DNA of 64,000 nt, from NCBI RefSeq assembly GCF_963422335.1, contig NZ_OY729424.1:2790001-2854000 (forward strand), written 5' to 3'. The notes under the pieces are model-generated. The model saw nothing but the letters and a program-made list of their open reading frames with translations. It was not told where the DNA came from and searched no databases. This stretch comes from an uncultured Roseateles sp. Its GTDB lineage: Bacteria; Pseudomonadota; Gammaproteobacteria; Burkholderiales; Burkholderiaceae_C. The translations under genes were made by a program, and so were the position numbers. Numbering within the stretch: the stretch's first letter is position 1; every line of letters starts with the position of its first letter. Positions 8,821-18,301 of the stretch are shown here, one piece after another.

Positions 8821-9603
8821 TCAGGCTGCAGCCGCGGCCAGCACCTCGGTGCGCAGCTGCTCGGTCAGTTCGCCCTTGAGCTGGCCGAAGGCCGGCTGGG
8901 TCTTGATCGAGTAGTGGCGCGGATGCTCGAAGGGCACGGCGATGTCGCTCTTGATGCGGCCCGGCCGCGCGCTCATCACCACCACCCGCGAGCCCATGAA
9001 GATGGCTTCGTCGATGTCGTGGGTGACGAACAGCACGGTCTTGCGCTCGCTTTCCCAGATGCCCAGCAGCAGCTCTTGCATCAGCTCGCGGGTCTGGTGG
9101 TCCAGCGCGCCGAAGGGCTCGTCCATCAGCAGCATGCGCGGTTGGTTGGCCAGCGCGCGGGCCAGCGCTGTGCGCTGCTGCATGCCGCCCGACAGCTGCT
9201 TGGGGAAATGATTGGCGAACTTCTGCAGCCCGACCTTGGCCAGAAAGCCCTGGGCCAGCTCGATCTGCTGGGCGCGGACCATACCGCGCTCGCGCAGACC
9301 GAAGCAGACGTTGTCCAGCACCGTCAGCCAGGGGAACAGGGTGTAGCTCTGGAACACCATGCCGCGGTCGGCGCCCGGCGCGGTGACTGGTTTGCCGTCG
9401 AGCAGGACCTGGCCGCCGCTGGGCTCGTCCAGACCGGCGACGATGCGCAGCAGGGTCGACTTGCCGCAGCCTGAGGGGCCGAGGATGGTGACGAAGTCGT
9501 TCTCGGCCACATCCAGATCGGTGGCCTGCAGCGCGACGGTGCTGCCCTGGGTGGGCGTGTGGAAAGTGCGGGAGACGCCGCGTACGGAGAGGATGTTGTT
9601 CAT
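8821..9603 (-). CDS. ABC importer ATPase, nitrate/sulfonate/taurine type
   Basis: 260 residues. Walker A is LGPSGCGKST (41-50), the signature LSGGMQQR begins at 137, Walker B MLLMDE is at 157-162 and the switch histidine is in VLFVTHDIDEA. The SsuB/TauB-like sequence pairs with the permease and binding protein just upstream on the same strand. It is the last gene of a three-gene importer operon lying directly behind hutUH. That suggests uptake of histidine, urocanate or a related compound, but the substrate cannot be read from sequence. Confidence 0.88.
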   Translation of the reverse strand: MNNILSVRGVSRTFHTPTQGSTVALQATDLDVAENDFVTILGPSGCGKSTLLRIVAGLDEPSGGQVLLDGKPVTAPGADRGMVFQSYTLFPWLTVLDNVCFGLRERGMVRAQQIELAQGFLAKVGLQKFANHFPKQLSGGMQQRTALARALANQPRMLLMDEPFGALDHQTRELMQELLLGIWESERKTVLFVTHDIDEAIFMGSRVVVMSARPGRIKSDIAVPFEHPRHYSIKTQPAFGQLKGELTEQLRTEVLAAAAA

Positions 9604-9629
9604 GTGTTCAGCGCCGGATCAGCGATCAA

Positions 9630-10409
9630 TCAGCGACCCAATTGGGCCCAGGGAAACAGCGCGCGGTTGGCTGCCTTGAAGGCGTAGTCGCTGACCAGGC
9701 CTATCAGCCCGATGACGATGATGCCGAAGATGATCTGGTCGGTGGCCAGCAGCGCCTGGCTGTCGGTGATCATGTGGCCGATGCCGCTGGAAGCGCCGAT
9801 CAGCTCGGCGACGATCACATAGGTCCAGGCCCAGCCCAGCACCATGCGCAGGATCTCGGCGATCTCCGGTGCGGCGCCGGGCAGCAGCACGCGCTTGAGC
9901 AGGCCGGTGTGCGAGCAACCCAGGGTGTAGGCCGCCTCGACCAGGTCGCGTCGCGTGTTGCCCACGGTCACGGCAATCATCAGCACCAGCTGGAAAAAGG
10001 AGCCGATGAAGATCACCGCCAGTTTCTGCGTCTCGCCGATCCCCACCCACAGCATCAAGAGCGGTATGAAGGCCGAGGCCGGGAGGTAGCGGGCGAAGGA
10101 GACAAAGGGCTCGAAGAAGGCCTCGACGGGCTTGTAGGCGCCCATCAGCACGCCCAGTGGCAGGGCCAAGAGCGCGGCGATGATGAAGCCGCCGAGCACG
10201 CGCCAGACCGTCATGCCGATGTCGAAGGCAAAGCCCATTTGCGTCAGCAGCACCCAGCCTGACTTGAGCATGCTGATCGGGTCCGCCAGAAATGTCTTGC
10301 TGACATAGCCGCCCATGGTCACGGCGGCCCAGACCAGGGTGAAGACGACGAAGAAGGAGATGCCCAGCAGCAGGCGGGCCTGAGGCGAGACGGGGTGCAG
10401 TGGTTTCAT
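9630..10409 (-). CDS. ABC importer permease, SsuC/TauC type
   Basis: A 259-residue membrane protein with about six helices and the binding-protein-dependent transport motif (EAAYTLGCSHTGLLKRVLLPG). The start is the ATG at 10409 (MKPLHPVSPQARLLLG). A longer frame reading upstream runs through the duplicated palindromic repeat at 10424-10523 and would add repeat-encoded peptide, so it is rejected. The translational gap to the binding-protein gene is filled by that repeat pair. Confidence 0.87.
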   Translation of the reverse strand: MKPLHPVSPQARLLLGISFFVVFTLVWAAVTMGGYVSKTFLADPISMLKSGWVLLTQMGFAFDIGMTVWRVLGGFIIAALLALPLGVLMGAYKPVEAFFEPFVSFARYLPASAFIPLLMLWVGIGETQKLAVIFIGSFFQLVLMIAVTVGNTRRDLVEAAYTLGCSHTGLLKRVLLPGAAPEIAEILRMVLGWAWTYVIVAELIGASSGIGHMITDSQALLATDQIIFGIIVIGLIGLVSDYAFKAANRALFPWAQLGR

Positions 10410-10423
10410 CGGGGCATCAATCA

Positions 10424-10523
10424 GAGGGGTCGGAGCTGGCGGGGGTACCGCCAGGTCCAACCCCAGGTCATAGGTTGAGGGGTCGGAGCTGTCGGGGTAC
10501 CGCCAGATCCAACCCCAAGTCAT
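10424..10523. repeat. Tandem pair of REP-like palindromic elements
   Basis: Two copies of a 47-48 bp unit spaced by 53 bp (palindromes at 10426-10464 and 10479-10516). Each has outer arms GGGGTCGGA and TCCAACCCC. Inside is a hairpin, TGGCGG-GGGTA-CCGCCA in copy 1 and degenerate in copy 2. They lie between the binding protein and permease of one operon, so they would form hairpins in the mRNA. The outer arm resembles that of the element at 49224-49272. Confidence 0.75.
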
Positions 10524-11470
10524 TACTTTATGAAGCGCGTATCGGCCAGCTTGGACAGGTCAGGAATGGCCTTGATGATGCCCACTTCGAGCAGCAGGTC
10601 GGCCGCTTCCTTGCTGAACTGGCCATGCTCGGCGGCGAAGAACTTCTGATTCGCCGCGCGATCCTGCCAGCGCAGATACTTCTGCGAGGCCTCGAAGGCT
10701 TCACCGGTCTGCTTGACGTCGGCGCCCATGATTTCGAAGCTCTTCTTGGGTTCTTTCTGAATCATCTCCAGCGCTTCGAAATAGCTGTCGGCCAAGGCCT
10801 TGGCGGCCTTGGGGTTCTCCGCCAGGAATTTGGGCGTGCAGCCGAAGGTGTCCATCACCATCGGGTAGTCCAGGGTGGTGGCGATGATCTTGCCCATCTC
10901 GGGCTTGGCGCGCACGCCGCTCAGGTAGGGCTCGTAAGTCATGCCGCCATCCACGTCTGCGGTGCCGGCCAGGAAGGCATTGGCGGCAGCCTGCGGCTCT
11001 AGATTGACGACCTTGACGTCCTTCACCGACAGGCCATTCTTCTTCAGTATCCAGGCCAAGCCGAAGTAAGGCGAGGTACCCGGCGCGCTGGCAGCCACGG
11101 TCTTGCCCTTCAGGTCGCTGATCTTGGCAATCGAGGGCTTGACGATCATGCCGTCGGCGCCATAGCTCTTGTCGAGCTGGAAGATCTGCGTCGTGGCCAC
11201 GCCGTTGGCGTTCCAGACCACCCAGGTTTCGACCGTCGTGGCCGCGCATTGCACATCGCCGGAGGCAATGGCCAGGTGGCGGTCCTTCTGCGGAATCTTC
11301 TTGATTGAAACGTCCAGGCCGTTCTTCTTGAAGATGCCGGCCTGGGAGGCGAGTGTCAGCGGGGCAAAGCCGGTCCAGCCGGAAATGCCGATCGCGAGCT
11401 TGGTCTCCTGGGCTTGCGCGGAGGCACAGCACAGGGCGGTGGCGGCGAGGGCGGTGATCAGCTTCTTCAT
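10523..11470 (-). CDS. ABC importer substrate-binding protein, NMT1/SsuA-like
   Basis: A 315-residue exported protein with a signal peptide (MKKLITALAATALCCASAQA) followed by ETKLAIGISGWTGFAPLTLA, the usual start of nitrate/sulfonate-type receptors. The start is the ATG at 11470, preceded by AAGGAG at good spacing. The upstream extension in frame crosses a promoter and is rejected. Its own promoter (11504-11532) and the terminator behind hutH suggest separate transcription from hutUH. The ligand is unknown; the location suggests a histidine-pathway compound. Confidence 0.86.
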   Translation of the reverse strand: MKKLITALAATALCCASAQAQETKLAIGISGWTGFAPLTLASQAGIFKKNGLDVSIKKIPQKDRHLAIASGDVQCAATTVETWVVWNANGVATTQIFQLDKSYGADGMIVKPSIAKISDLKGKTVAASAPGTSPYFGLAWILKKNGLSVKDVKVVNLEPQAAANAFLAGTADVDGGMTYEPYLSGVRAKPEMGKIIATTLDYPMVMDTFGCTPKFLAENPKAAKALADSYFEALEMIQKEPKKSFEIMGADVKQTGEAFEASQKYLRWQDRAANQKFFAAEHGQFSKEAADLLLEVGIIKAIPDLSKLADTRFIK

Positions 11471-11503
11471 CGGTGAAAGCTCCTTGGGTGGGGTAAAGGG
11501 GTC

Positions 11504-11532
11504 ATCATTGGCCATCGCGGCGCATTTGTCGA
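11504..11532 (-). promoter_or_regulatory. Putative sigma-70 promoter of the ABC importer operon
   Basis: Read on the minus strand, TCGACA (11527-11532), a 17-bp spacer and AATGAT (11504-11509) lie 34 bp upstream of the binding-protein start. Match is by eye, 5/6 and 4/6 to consensus. Confidence 0.4.
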
Positions 11533-11555
11533 TTCGGGAGAAACGCAGGGCGCAC

Positions 11556-11579
11556 AAAAAAGCCGGCATTCAGCCGGCT
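11556..11579 (-). terminator. Rho-independent terminator behind hutUH
   Basis: On the minus strand AGCCGGC-TGAAT-GCCGGCT is followed by a run of six T, 17 bp after the hutH stop. Perfect 7-bp stem and T tract make this a strong call. It separates hutUH from the ABC importer genes. Confidence 0.88.
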
Positions 11580-11595
11580 CTGGGTTGCTGGCTGC

Positions 11596-13143
11596 TCAGG
11601 GCAGCACCGCCAAGCTTCCCGTCTCTCGCACGATCTGTGCCAACTCAAGCCCACCCACCAGCGCGGTGGCGGCTTCGATGCTGGGCGCCAGGTAGTGGTC
11701 GGTAGGCATCGGGGGGCAGGTCTTGCGCACCAGAGCGTGCACCTGCTCCAGCGCGGCCGAGCTCTGCAGCGGGCGCAGGAACTCGATGCCCTGGCTGGCG
11801 GCGAGCAATTCGATGCCGATGATGTGCGAGGTGTTGTCCAGCATGGGGCCGAGGCGCCGTGCACCAAAAGTGGCCATCGACACGTGGTCTTCCTGATTGG
11901 CGCTGGTGGGCAGGCTGTCCACACTGGCCGGGTGGGCCAGCGACTTGTTCTCGCTGGCCAGGGCCGCGGCCGTGACGTGCGCAATCATGAAGCCCGAATT
12001 CAGGCCGGCGTTGGCGGTCAGGAAGGGGGGCAGACGCGACACCGAAGCGTCGATCAGCATCGCGATGCGGCGCTCGGCAATGGCACCCACCTCGGCAATG
12101 GCGCAGGCCAGCGCGTCGGCGGCCAGGGCCACCGGCTCGGCGTGGAAGTTGCCGCCTGAGACCATGTAGCTCGTGCCGTCAGCGTTGGCAAAGACCAGCG
12201 GGTTGTCGGTCACGGCATTGGCTTCGCGCAGCAGCACGTCGCGCACATAGCGCGACTGGTCCAGGCAGGCGCCCATCACCTGGGGCTGGCAGCGCAGGCA
12301 GTAGGGGTCTTGCACCCGCTCATCGCCTTCCTTGTGTGACTCGCGGATGGCGCTGCCGGCCAGGATCTGGCGGTAGGCTCGCGCGGTCTCGATCTGGCCA
12401 GGCTGGCCGCGCACCTGGTGGATGCGGTCATCGAAGGGGCCATCGCTGCCGCGTGCGGCGTCGAGCGACAGGGAGCCGCTGACTATTGCCGCGGCAAACA
12501 CCGTCTCGAAGCGCAGCAGGCCTTCCAGCGCCAGCGCGGTGCTGGCCTGCGTGCCGTTGATCAGGGCCAGGCCTTCCTTGGCCTGCAGCACCAGCGGTTC
12601 AATGCCGTGCTTCTTCAGCTCGGCCAGCGCCGGCTTGCGGGCACCATCGACCAGCATCTCGCCTTCGCCCAGCAAGGCCAGGGTCATGTGGGACAGCGGT
12701 GCCAGATCGCCCGAGGCGCCCACCGAGCCTTGCGCCGGCACATAGGGCACCAGGCCGGCATTGAACACGTCCAGCAGGCATTGCACGACCGCCTCGCGCA
12801 CGCCGGAGTGGCCACGTGCCAGCGAGGCCGCCTTGGTGGCCAGCATCAGGCGCACCACGCCGGGCTGCAGCGGCGCGCCGACGCCGACGCTATGCGAACG
12901 GATCAGGTTGAACTGCAGGGTGGCCAGCTCTTCCTTGCTGATGCGCTTGGAGGCCAGCTTGCCGAAGCCGGTGTTGACGCCATAGACCGGCGCATCGCCG
13001 GCGGCCGCCGCCTGCACCACAGCGGCGCTGCGGCGGATGATCTCGGCGGCGCTGGCATGCAGCTTGAGCGTGATGCCGCCTTCGCGGATGGCGCGCAGCT
13101 GGTCCAGCGTCAGCTGGCCGGGGGTGATTTGCAATTCGGTCAT
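11596..13143 (-). CDS. hutH: Histidine ammonia-lyase
   Basis: 515 residues, the usual length. It deaminates L-histidine to urocanate, the first step of histidine breakdown. The MIO cofactor triad Ala-Ser-Gly is at 143-145 within GSVGASGDLAPLSHM. YGVNTGFG near residue 54 supplies the active-site tyrosine loop. The start is the ATG at 13143 (MTELQITPGQL); upstream in-frame sequence overlaps the hutU end. It lies 11 bp behind hutU in one operon and is followed by a strong terminator. Confidence 0.97.
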   Translation of the reverse strand: MTELQITPGQLTLDQLRAIREGGITLKLHASAAEIIRRSAAVVQAAAAGDAPVYGVNTGFGKLASKRISKEELATLQFNLIRSHSVGVGAPLQPGVVRLMLATKAASLARGHSGVREAVVQCLLDVFNAGLVPYVPAQGSVGASGDLAPLSHMTLALLGEGEMLVDGARKPALAELKKHGIEPLVLQAKEGLALINGTQASTALALEGLLRFETVFAAAIVSGSLSLDAARGSDGPFDDRIHQVRGQPGQIETARAYRQILAGSAIRESHKEGDERVQDPYCLRCQPQVMGACLDQSRYVRDVLLREANAVTDNPLVFANADGTSYMVSGGNFHAEPVALAADALACAIAEVGAIAERRIAMLIDASVSRLPPFLTANAGLNSGFMIAHVTAAALASENKSLAHPASVDSLPTSANQEDHVSMATFGARRLGPMLDNTSHIIGIELLAASQGIEFLRPLQSSAALEQVHALVRKTCPPMPTDHYLAPSIEAATALVGGLELAQIVRETGSLAVLP

Positions 13144-13154
13144 CTTGGTCTCGT

Positions 13155-14858
<1,704 letters not shown>

Positions 14859-14916
14859 GGAAGTCTCCTGGACAGGCTGCGGAGGATTCACCTCGGGCGA
14901 GGTGTCGATGGGCAAG

Positions 14917-14945
14917 AATGTACTTGTCTATACAAGTGCAGTCAA
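14917..14945 (-). promoter_or_regulatory. hutU promoter
   Basis: Read on the minus strand: -35 TTGACT (14940-14945), 17-bp spacer, -10 TACATT (14917-14922), about 60 bp before the hutU ATG. The HutC palindrome fills the spacer, which explains repression by steric block (inference from layout). Confidence 0.65.
14919..14940. promoter_or_regulatory. HutC operator
   Basis: Core ACTTGT-CTAT-ACAAGT (14922-14937) is a perfect palindrome; with flanking TG and CA the dyad covers 22 bp. It resembles the TTGTnTATACAA-type sites known for HutC of Pseudomonas. It lies between hutU and hutC and should control both operons, with urocanate as the expected inducer. Confidence 0.85.
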
Positions 14946-14959
14946 GTAGGATCCCGGCC

Positions 14960-15682
14960 ATGCCGAAAAAAACTTCTGCCGGCCCCGAGCCGCAGTATCT
15001 GAAGGTCAAGAATCATCTGCGCGAAGGCATCAGTTCGGGCCAGTGGCGGCCCGGCGACCTGATGCCCTCCGAGGCCGAGCTGGTGGAGCAATTCCAGGTC
15101 AGTCGCATGACGGTGAACCGAGCGCTGCGAGAGCTGACGGCCGACGGCCTGGTGCAGCGCATGCAGGGTGTGGGCACTTTTGTGGCCCAGCTGCACCGCA
15201 TCGCCTCGACCCTGACCGTGCGCGATCTGCACGACGAGATTGCCGAGCGCGGCCATCAGCATGAGGCCCGGGTGCACCGGCTGGAACGCATCAAGGCGAC
15301 CACCGAGCAGGCCGCGGCCTTCGGCCTCAAAGCCGGCGCGCCTCTGTTCCATTCGATCATCGTGCACCTGGAGAACAGCGTCGCCATCCAGTGCGAAGAC
15401 CGGCTGGTCAACCCGGCCTGCGCGCCTGACTATCTTGGCCTGGACTTCACCCAGACCACACCCACCCACTATCTGCTCGACGTGGCGCCGCTGAGCGAGG
15501 CCCGCTACACGATAGAGGCACTGCTGCCCACGCCCGAGGAGGCCGACCTGCTGGAGATAGGCCGGCGCGACCCCTGCCTGGTCGTCAAGCGCCGCACCTT
15601 CAGCCGCGGCCAGACAGTGACCACGGTGCGCCTGGTGCATCCAGGTTCGCGCTATTTTCTGGAAGGGCGATTTCAGCCATGA
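14960..15682 (+). CDS. hutC: Histidine utilisation repressor, GntR family
   Basis: 240 residues. A GntR winged helix at about 10-80 (LREGISSGQWRPGDLMPSEAELVEQF, SRMTVNRALRELTADGLVQR) is followed by a UTRA effector domain of the HutC type. The start is the ATG at 14960; the longer frame passes through the operator and is rejected. It represses hutUH and its own operon until urocanate binds (known in Pseudomonas). Its stop overlaps hutD by 4 bp. Confidence 0.95.
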   Translation: MPKKTSAGPEPQYLKVKNHLREGISSGQWRPGDLMPSEAELVEQFQVSRMTVNRALRELTADGLVQRMQGVGTFVAQLHRIASTLTVRDLHDEIAERGHQHEARVHRLERIKATTEQAAAFGLKAGAPLFHSIIVHLENSVAIQCEDRLVNPACAPDYLGLDFTQTTPTHYLLDVAPLSEARYTIEALLPTPEEADLLEIGRRDPCLVVKRRTFSRGQTVTTVRLVHPGSRYFLEGRFQP

Positions 15683-16266
15683 GCGCTTTGCACATTGTTT
15701 CCACCCAGCACATCGAGCCCATGCGCTGGAAGAACGGCGGCGGCTGGACCCGTGAGTTGCTGGCCTGGCCTCAGCCCGACGACTGGGCGCTGCGTATCAG
15801 CGTGGCAGATATCGAAGCCGACGGGCCGTTCTCGTCCTTCCCCGACATTGACCGAAGCTTTGCCGTGCTCAGCGGTGAGGGCGTGATGCTGAACATCGAT
15901 GGCGCGGAGCAGGAGCTCAACGGCTACAGCCCGCTGCTGGCCTTTGCCGGCGAGTCGGCTACCGACTGCCGGCTGGTGGGCGGCGCCACGCGAGATTTCA
16001 ATCTGATGGTCAGGCGCAGCCTGGCCAAGGTGCATGTCTGGCCCGCCGCGGAGGCCGCCGTGGCCTGGCCGCGAGCCGACTGGACCGGCCTGTTCATGCA
16101 GGCCGGCGGCCATGTGCGCGAGCCGGGCGGTGCCTGGCTTGATGTGCCGCCGCTGAGCCTGGTCTGGAGCCGTACCGTCACCAACTGGCAGGCGGAGCTG
16201 GCCGATCCGGGCGCGCGCGGCTGGTGGATACAGCTGAGTTTGAATGTATTGGAGGCTTCCGCATGA
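15679..16266 (+). CDS. hutD: HutD family protein
   Basis: 195 residues, HutD/Ves family with a bicupin fold. Recognisable segments: MRWKNGGGWTRELL, WALRISVADIEADGPFSSFPDIDRSFAVL. In Pseudomonas fluorescens HutD limits over-activation of the hut operon, possibly by binding formylglutamate (known, mechanism not settled). It lies between hutC and hutI with 4-bp overlaps on both sides. Confidence 0.9.
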   Translation: MSALHIVSTQHIEPMRWKNGGGWTRELLAWPQPDDWALRISVADIEADGPFSSFPDIDRSFAVLSGEGVMLNIDGAEQELNGYSPLLAFAGESATDCRLVGGATRDFNLMVRRSLAKVHVWPAAEAAVAWPRADWTGLFMQAGGHVREPGGAWLDVPPLSLVWSRTVTNWQAELADPGARGWWIQLSLNVLEASA

Positions 16267-17507
16267 CGACGACCCTGTGGCGCAATGCGCGCCTGGCGAC
16301 GATGGCCGGCGATCAGCCCTGGGGCTGGATGGAGACCGGCGCCCTGGTCACCGAAGACGAGCGCATCGTCTGGGTCGGCGCCGAGGCCGATCTGCCGCCG
16401 GAGCTGAAGCGGGCCACCGGCACTGTGACCGACCTGGGTGGCGCCTGCGTCACGCCGGGCTTGATCGACTGCCACACCCATCTGGTCTACGGCGGCATGC
16501 GCGCCCGCGAGTTCGAGCTGCGGCTGCAGGGCGCCAGCTATGAGGCCATTGCCCGCGCTGGCGGTGGCATTCGCTCCACTGTTGCCGCCACTCGTGCCTC
16601 CACCGAGGACGAGTTGTATGCCTTGGCCTTGAAGCGTCTGCGGCCCTTGCTGGCCGAGGGGGTGACGACGATAGAGATCAAGTCCGGTTACGGCCTGAAC
16701 CTCGAGACCGAGGCCCGCTGCCTGAAGGTGGCCCGCCACTTGCAACTGAACCAACCGGTGACGGTGCGCACCACCTTTCTGGGCGCGCATGCCGTGCCGC
16801 CGGAGTTCGAGGGGCGGCAGGCGGACTATGTCGACGCCGTCTGTGCCTGGATGCCGGCGCTGCAGTCGCAAGGCCTGGTCGATGCCGTCGATGCCTTCTG
16901 CGAGGGCATAGGCTTCACCCCGGCACAGACCCGCCAGGTGTTCGAGGCAGCGCGCGCGCTGGATCTGCCAGTCAAACTGCACGCTGAGCAGCTCAGTGAC
17001 CAGGGCGGCACTCAGCTGGCCTGCGAGTTCGGTGCGCTGTCCTGCGACCATCTGGAGCATCTGTCGCCCGAGGGCGTGGCGGCGATGGCCCGAAGCGGCA
17101 CGGTGGCCGTGCTGCTGCCGGGCGCCTACTACTTCCTGCGCGAAACCAAGCTGCCACCGATAGCGGCGCTGCGCGAGGCCGGTGTACCGATGGCCTTGTC
17201 CACCGACCACAACCCCGGCACCTCGCCGACGCTGTCTCTGCTGCTGATGCTGAACATGGCCTGCACACTGTTCCGGCTGACGCCCGAGGAGGCGCTGCGC
17301 GGCGTCACCGTCCATGCCGCTCAGGCGCTGGGCCTGGCTGGCGAGGTGGGCGTGCTGCAGGCCGGCGCGCGTGCGGACTTCTGCGTCTGGGACATTGCCC
17401 ACCCGAACGAACTGGCCTATTTCTTTGGCCGCAATCCGCTGCTGCAGGTGGTGCGGGGAGGCCAGGTGTCTTCTGTCTTTTCCGATACTCAAGGAGTTGC
17501 CGCATGA
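16263..17507 (+). CDS. hutI: Imidazolonepropionase
   Basis: 414 residues. It hydrolyses imidazolone propionate to N-formimino-L-glutamate, the third step. It is an amidohydrolase with the metal motif DCHTHLVYGGMR, metal ligands in HAEQLSDQGG, and STDHNPGTSPT near the end of the barrel. The ATG at 16263 overlaps the hutD stop by 4 bp; a further upstream start in frame would lie inside hutD. Confidence 0.96.
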   Translation: MTTTLWRNARLATMAGDQPWGWMETGALVTEDERIVWVGAEADLPPELKRATGTVTDLGGACVTPGLIDCHTHLVYGGMRAREFELRLQGASYEAIARAGGGIRSTVAATRASTEDELYALALKRLRPLLAEGVTTIEIKSGYGLNLETEARCLKVARHLQLNQPVTVRTTFLGAHAVPPEFEGRQADYVDAVCAWMPALQSQGLVDAVDAFCEGIGFTPAQTRQVFEAARALDLPVKLHAEQLSDQGGTQLACEFGALSCDHLEHLSPEGVAAMARSGTVAVLLPGAYYFLRETKLPPIAALREAGVPMALSTDHNPGTSPTLSLLLMLNMACTLFRLTPEEALRGVTVHAAQALGLAGEVGVLQAGARADFCVWDIAHPNELAYFFGRNPLLQVVRGGQVSSVFSDTQGVAA

Positions 17508-18301
17508 GCGACGTATTCACCCTCCACCCCGGCAGCGCGCCACTGCTGGTCAGCATGCCCCATGTCGGTACTGCCATTCCTGAGGATTTGCGCGGCCGCT
17601 ACCAACCCCGCGCGCTGGCCACCGAAGACACCGACTGGCACCTCGAACGACTCTACGGCTTTGCCCGCGAAATGGGCGCCAGCGTCATCGTGCCCCACCA
17701 CTCGCGCTATGTGATAGACCTGAACCGCCCGCCCGAGGACACGCCGATGTACCCCGGCGCCTCGAATACCGAGCTGTGCCCCACACGCTTCTTTACCGGC
17801 GACCCGTTGTACCTGGACGGTCAGGCACCCGATGCCGACGAGAAGCTGCGCCGCCGCGAGCGCTTTTGGCAGCCCTACCACCAGGCCTTGCAGGGCGAGT
17901 TGCAGCGCCTGCGCACCGCCCACGGCCATGTCGTTCTGTTCGACGCGCACAGCATCAAGAGCGTGCTGCCTTGGCTGTTCGAGGGCAAGCTGCCCGACTT
18001 GAATCTGGGCACGGCCGATGGCCGCAGCTGCGATACGGGTCTGACGGCACAACTGGCCGCAGTGCTTGCGGGTCAGAGCGACTACACCAGCATAGTCAAC
18101 GGCCGCTTCAAGGGGGGCTACATCACGCGCAACTATGGCCAGCCCGAGCAGGGCATTCACACGGTGCAGTTGGAGATGTGCTGGAGCACCTATATGCAGG
18201 AGCAGGCGCCCTATGCCTATGACGAGGCGATTGCCTCGCGCGTGCAGCCACTGCTCAAGCAACTGCTGCAGACGATGCGGAACTGGAAGCCCGCCGCATG
18301 A
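17504..18301 (+). CDS. hutG: N-formylglutamate amidohydrolase (deformylase)
   Basis: 265 residues. It cleaves N-formyl-L-glutamate to glutamate and formate, the last step of the five-step pathway. Family segments: LLVSMPHVGTAIP, ATEDTDWHLERLYGF, VPHHSRYVIDLNRPP and VVLFDAHSIKS. It is joined by 4-bp overlaps to hutI and hutF. This is the deformylase type, not the arginase-like formimidoylglutamase also called HutG in enteric bacteria. Confidence 0.95.
   Translation: MSDVFTLHPGSAPLLVSMPHVGTAIPEDLRGRYQPRALATEDTDWHLERLYGFAREMGASVIVPHHSRYVIDLNRPPEDTPMYPGASNTELCPTRFFTGDPLYLDGQAPDADEKLRRRERFWQPYHQALQGELQRLRTAHGHVVLFDAHSIKSVLPWLFEGKLPDLNLGTADGRSCDTGLTAQLAAVLAGQSDYTSIVNGRFKGGYITRNYGQPEQGIHTVQLEMCWSTYMQEQAPYAYDEAIASRVQPLLKQLLQTMRNWKPAA

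Noticed and set aside
15924..17492. 522-codon minus-strand frame opposite hutD and hutI
   Set aside because: Antisense shadow; hutI motifs and operon overlaps are on the plus strand.
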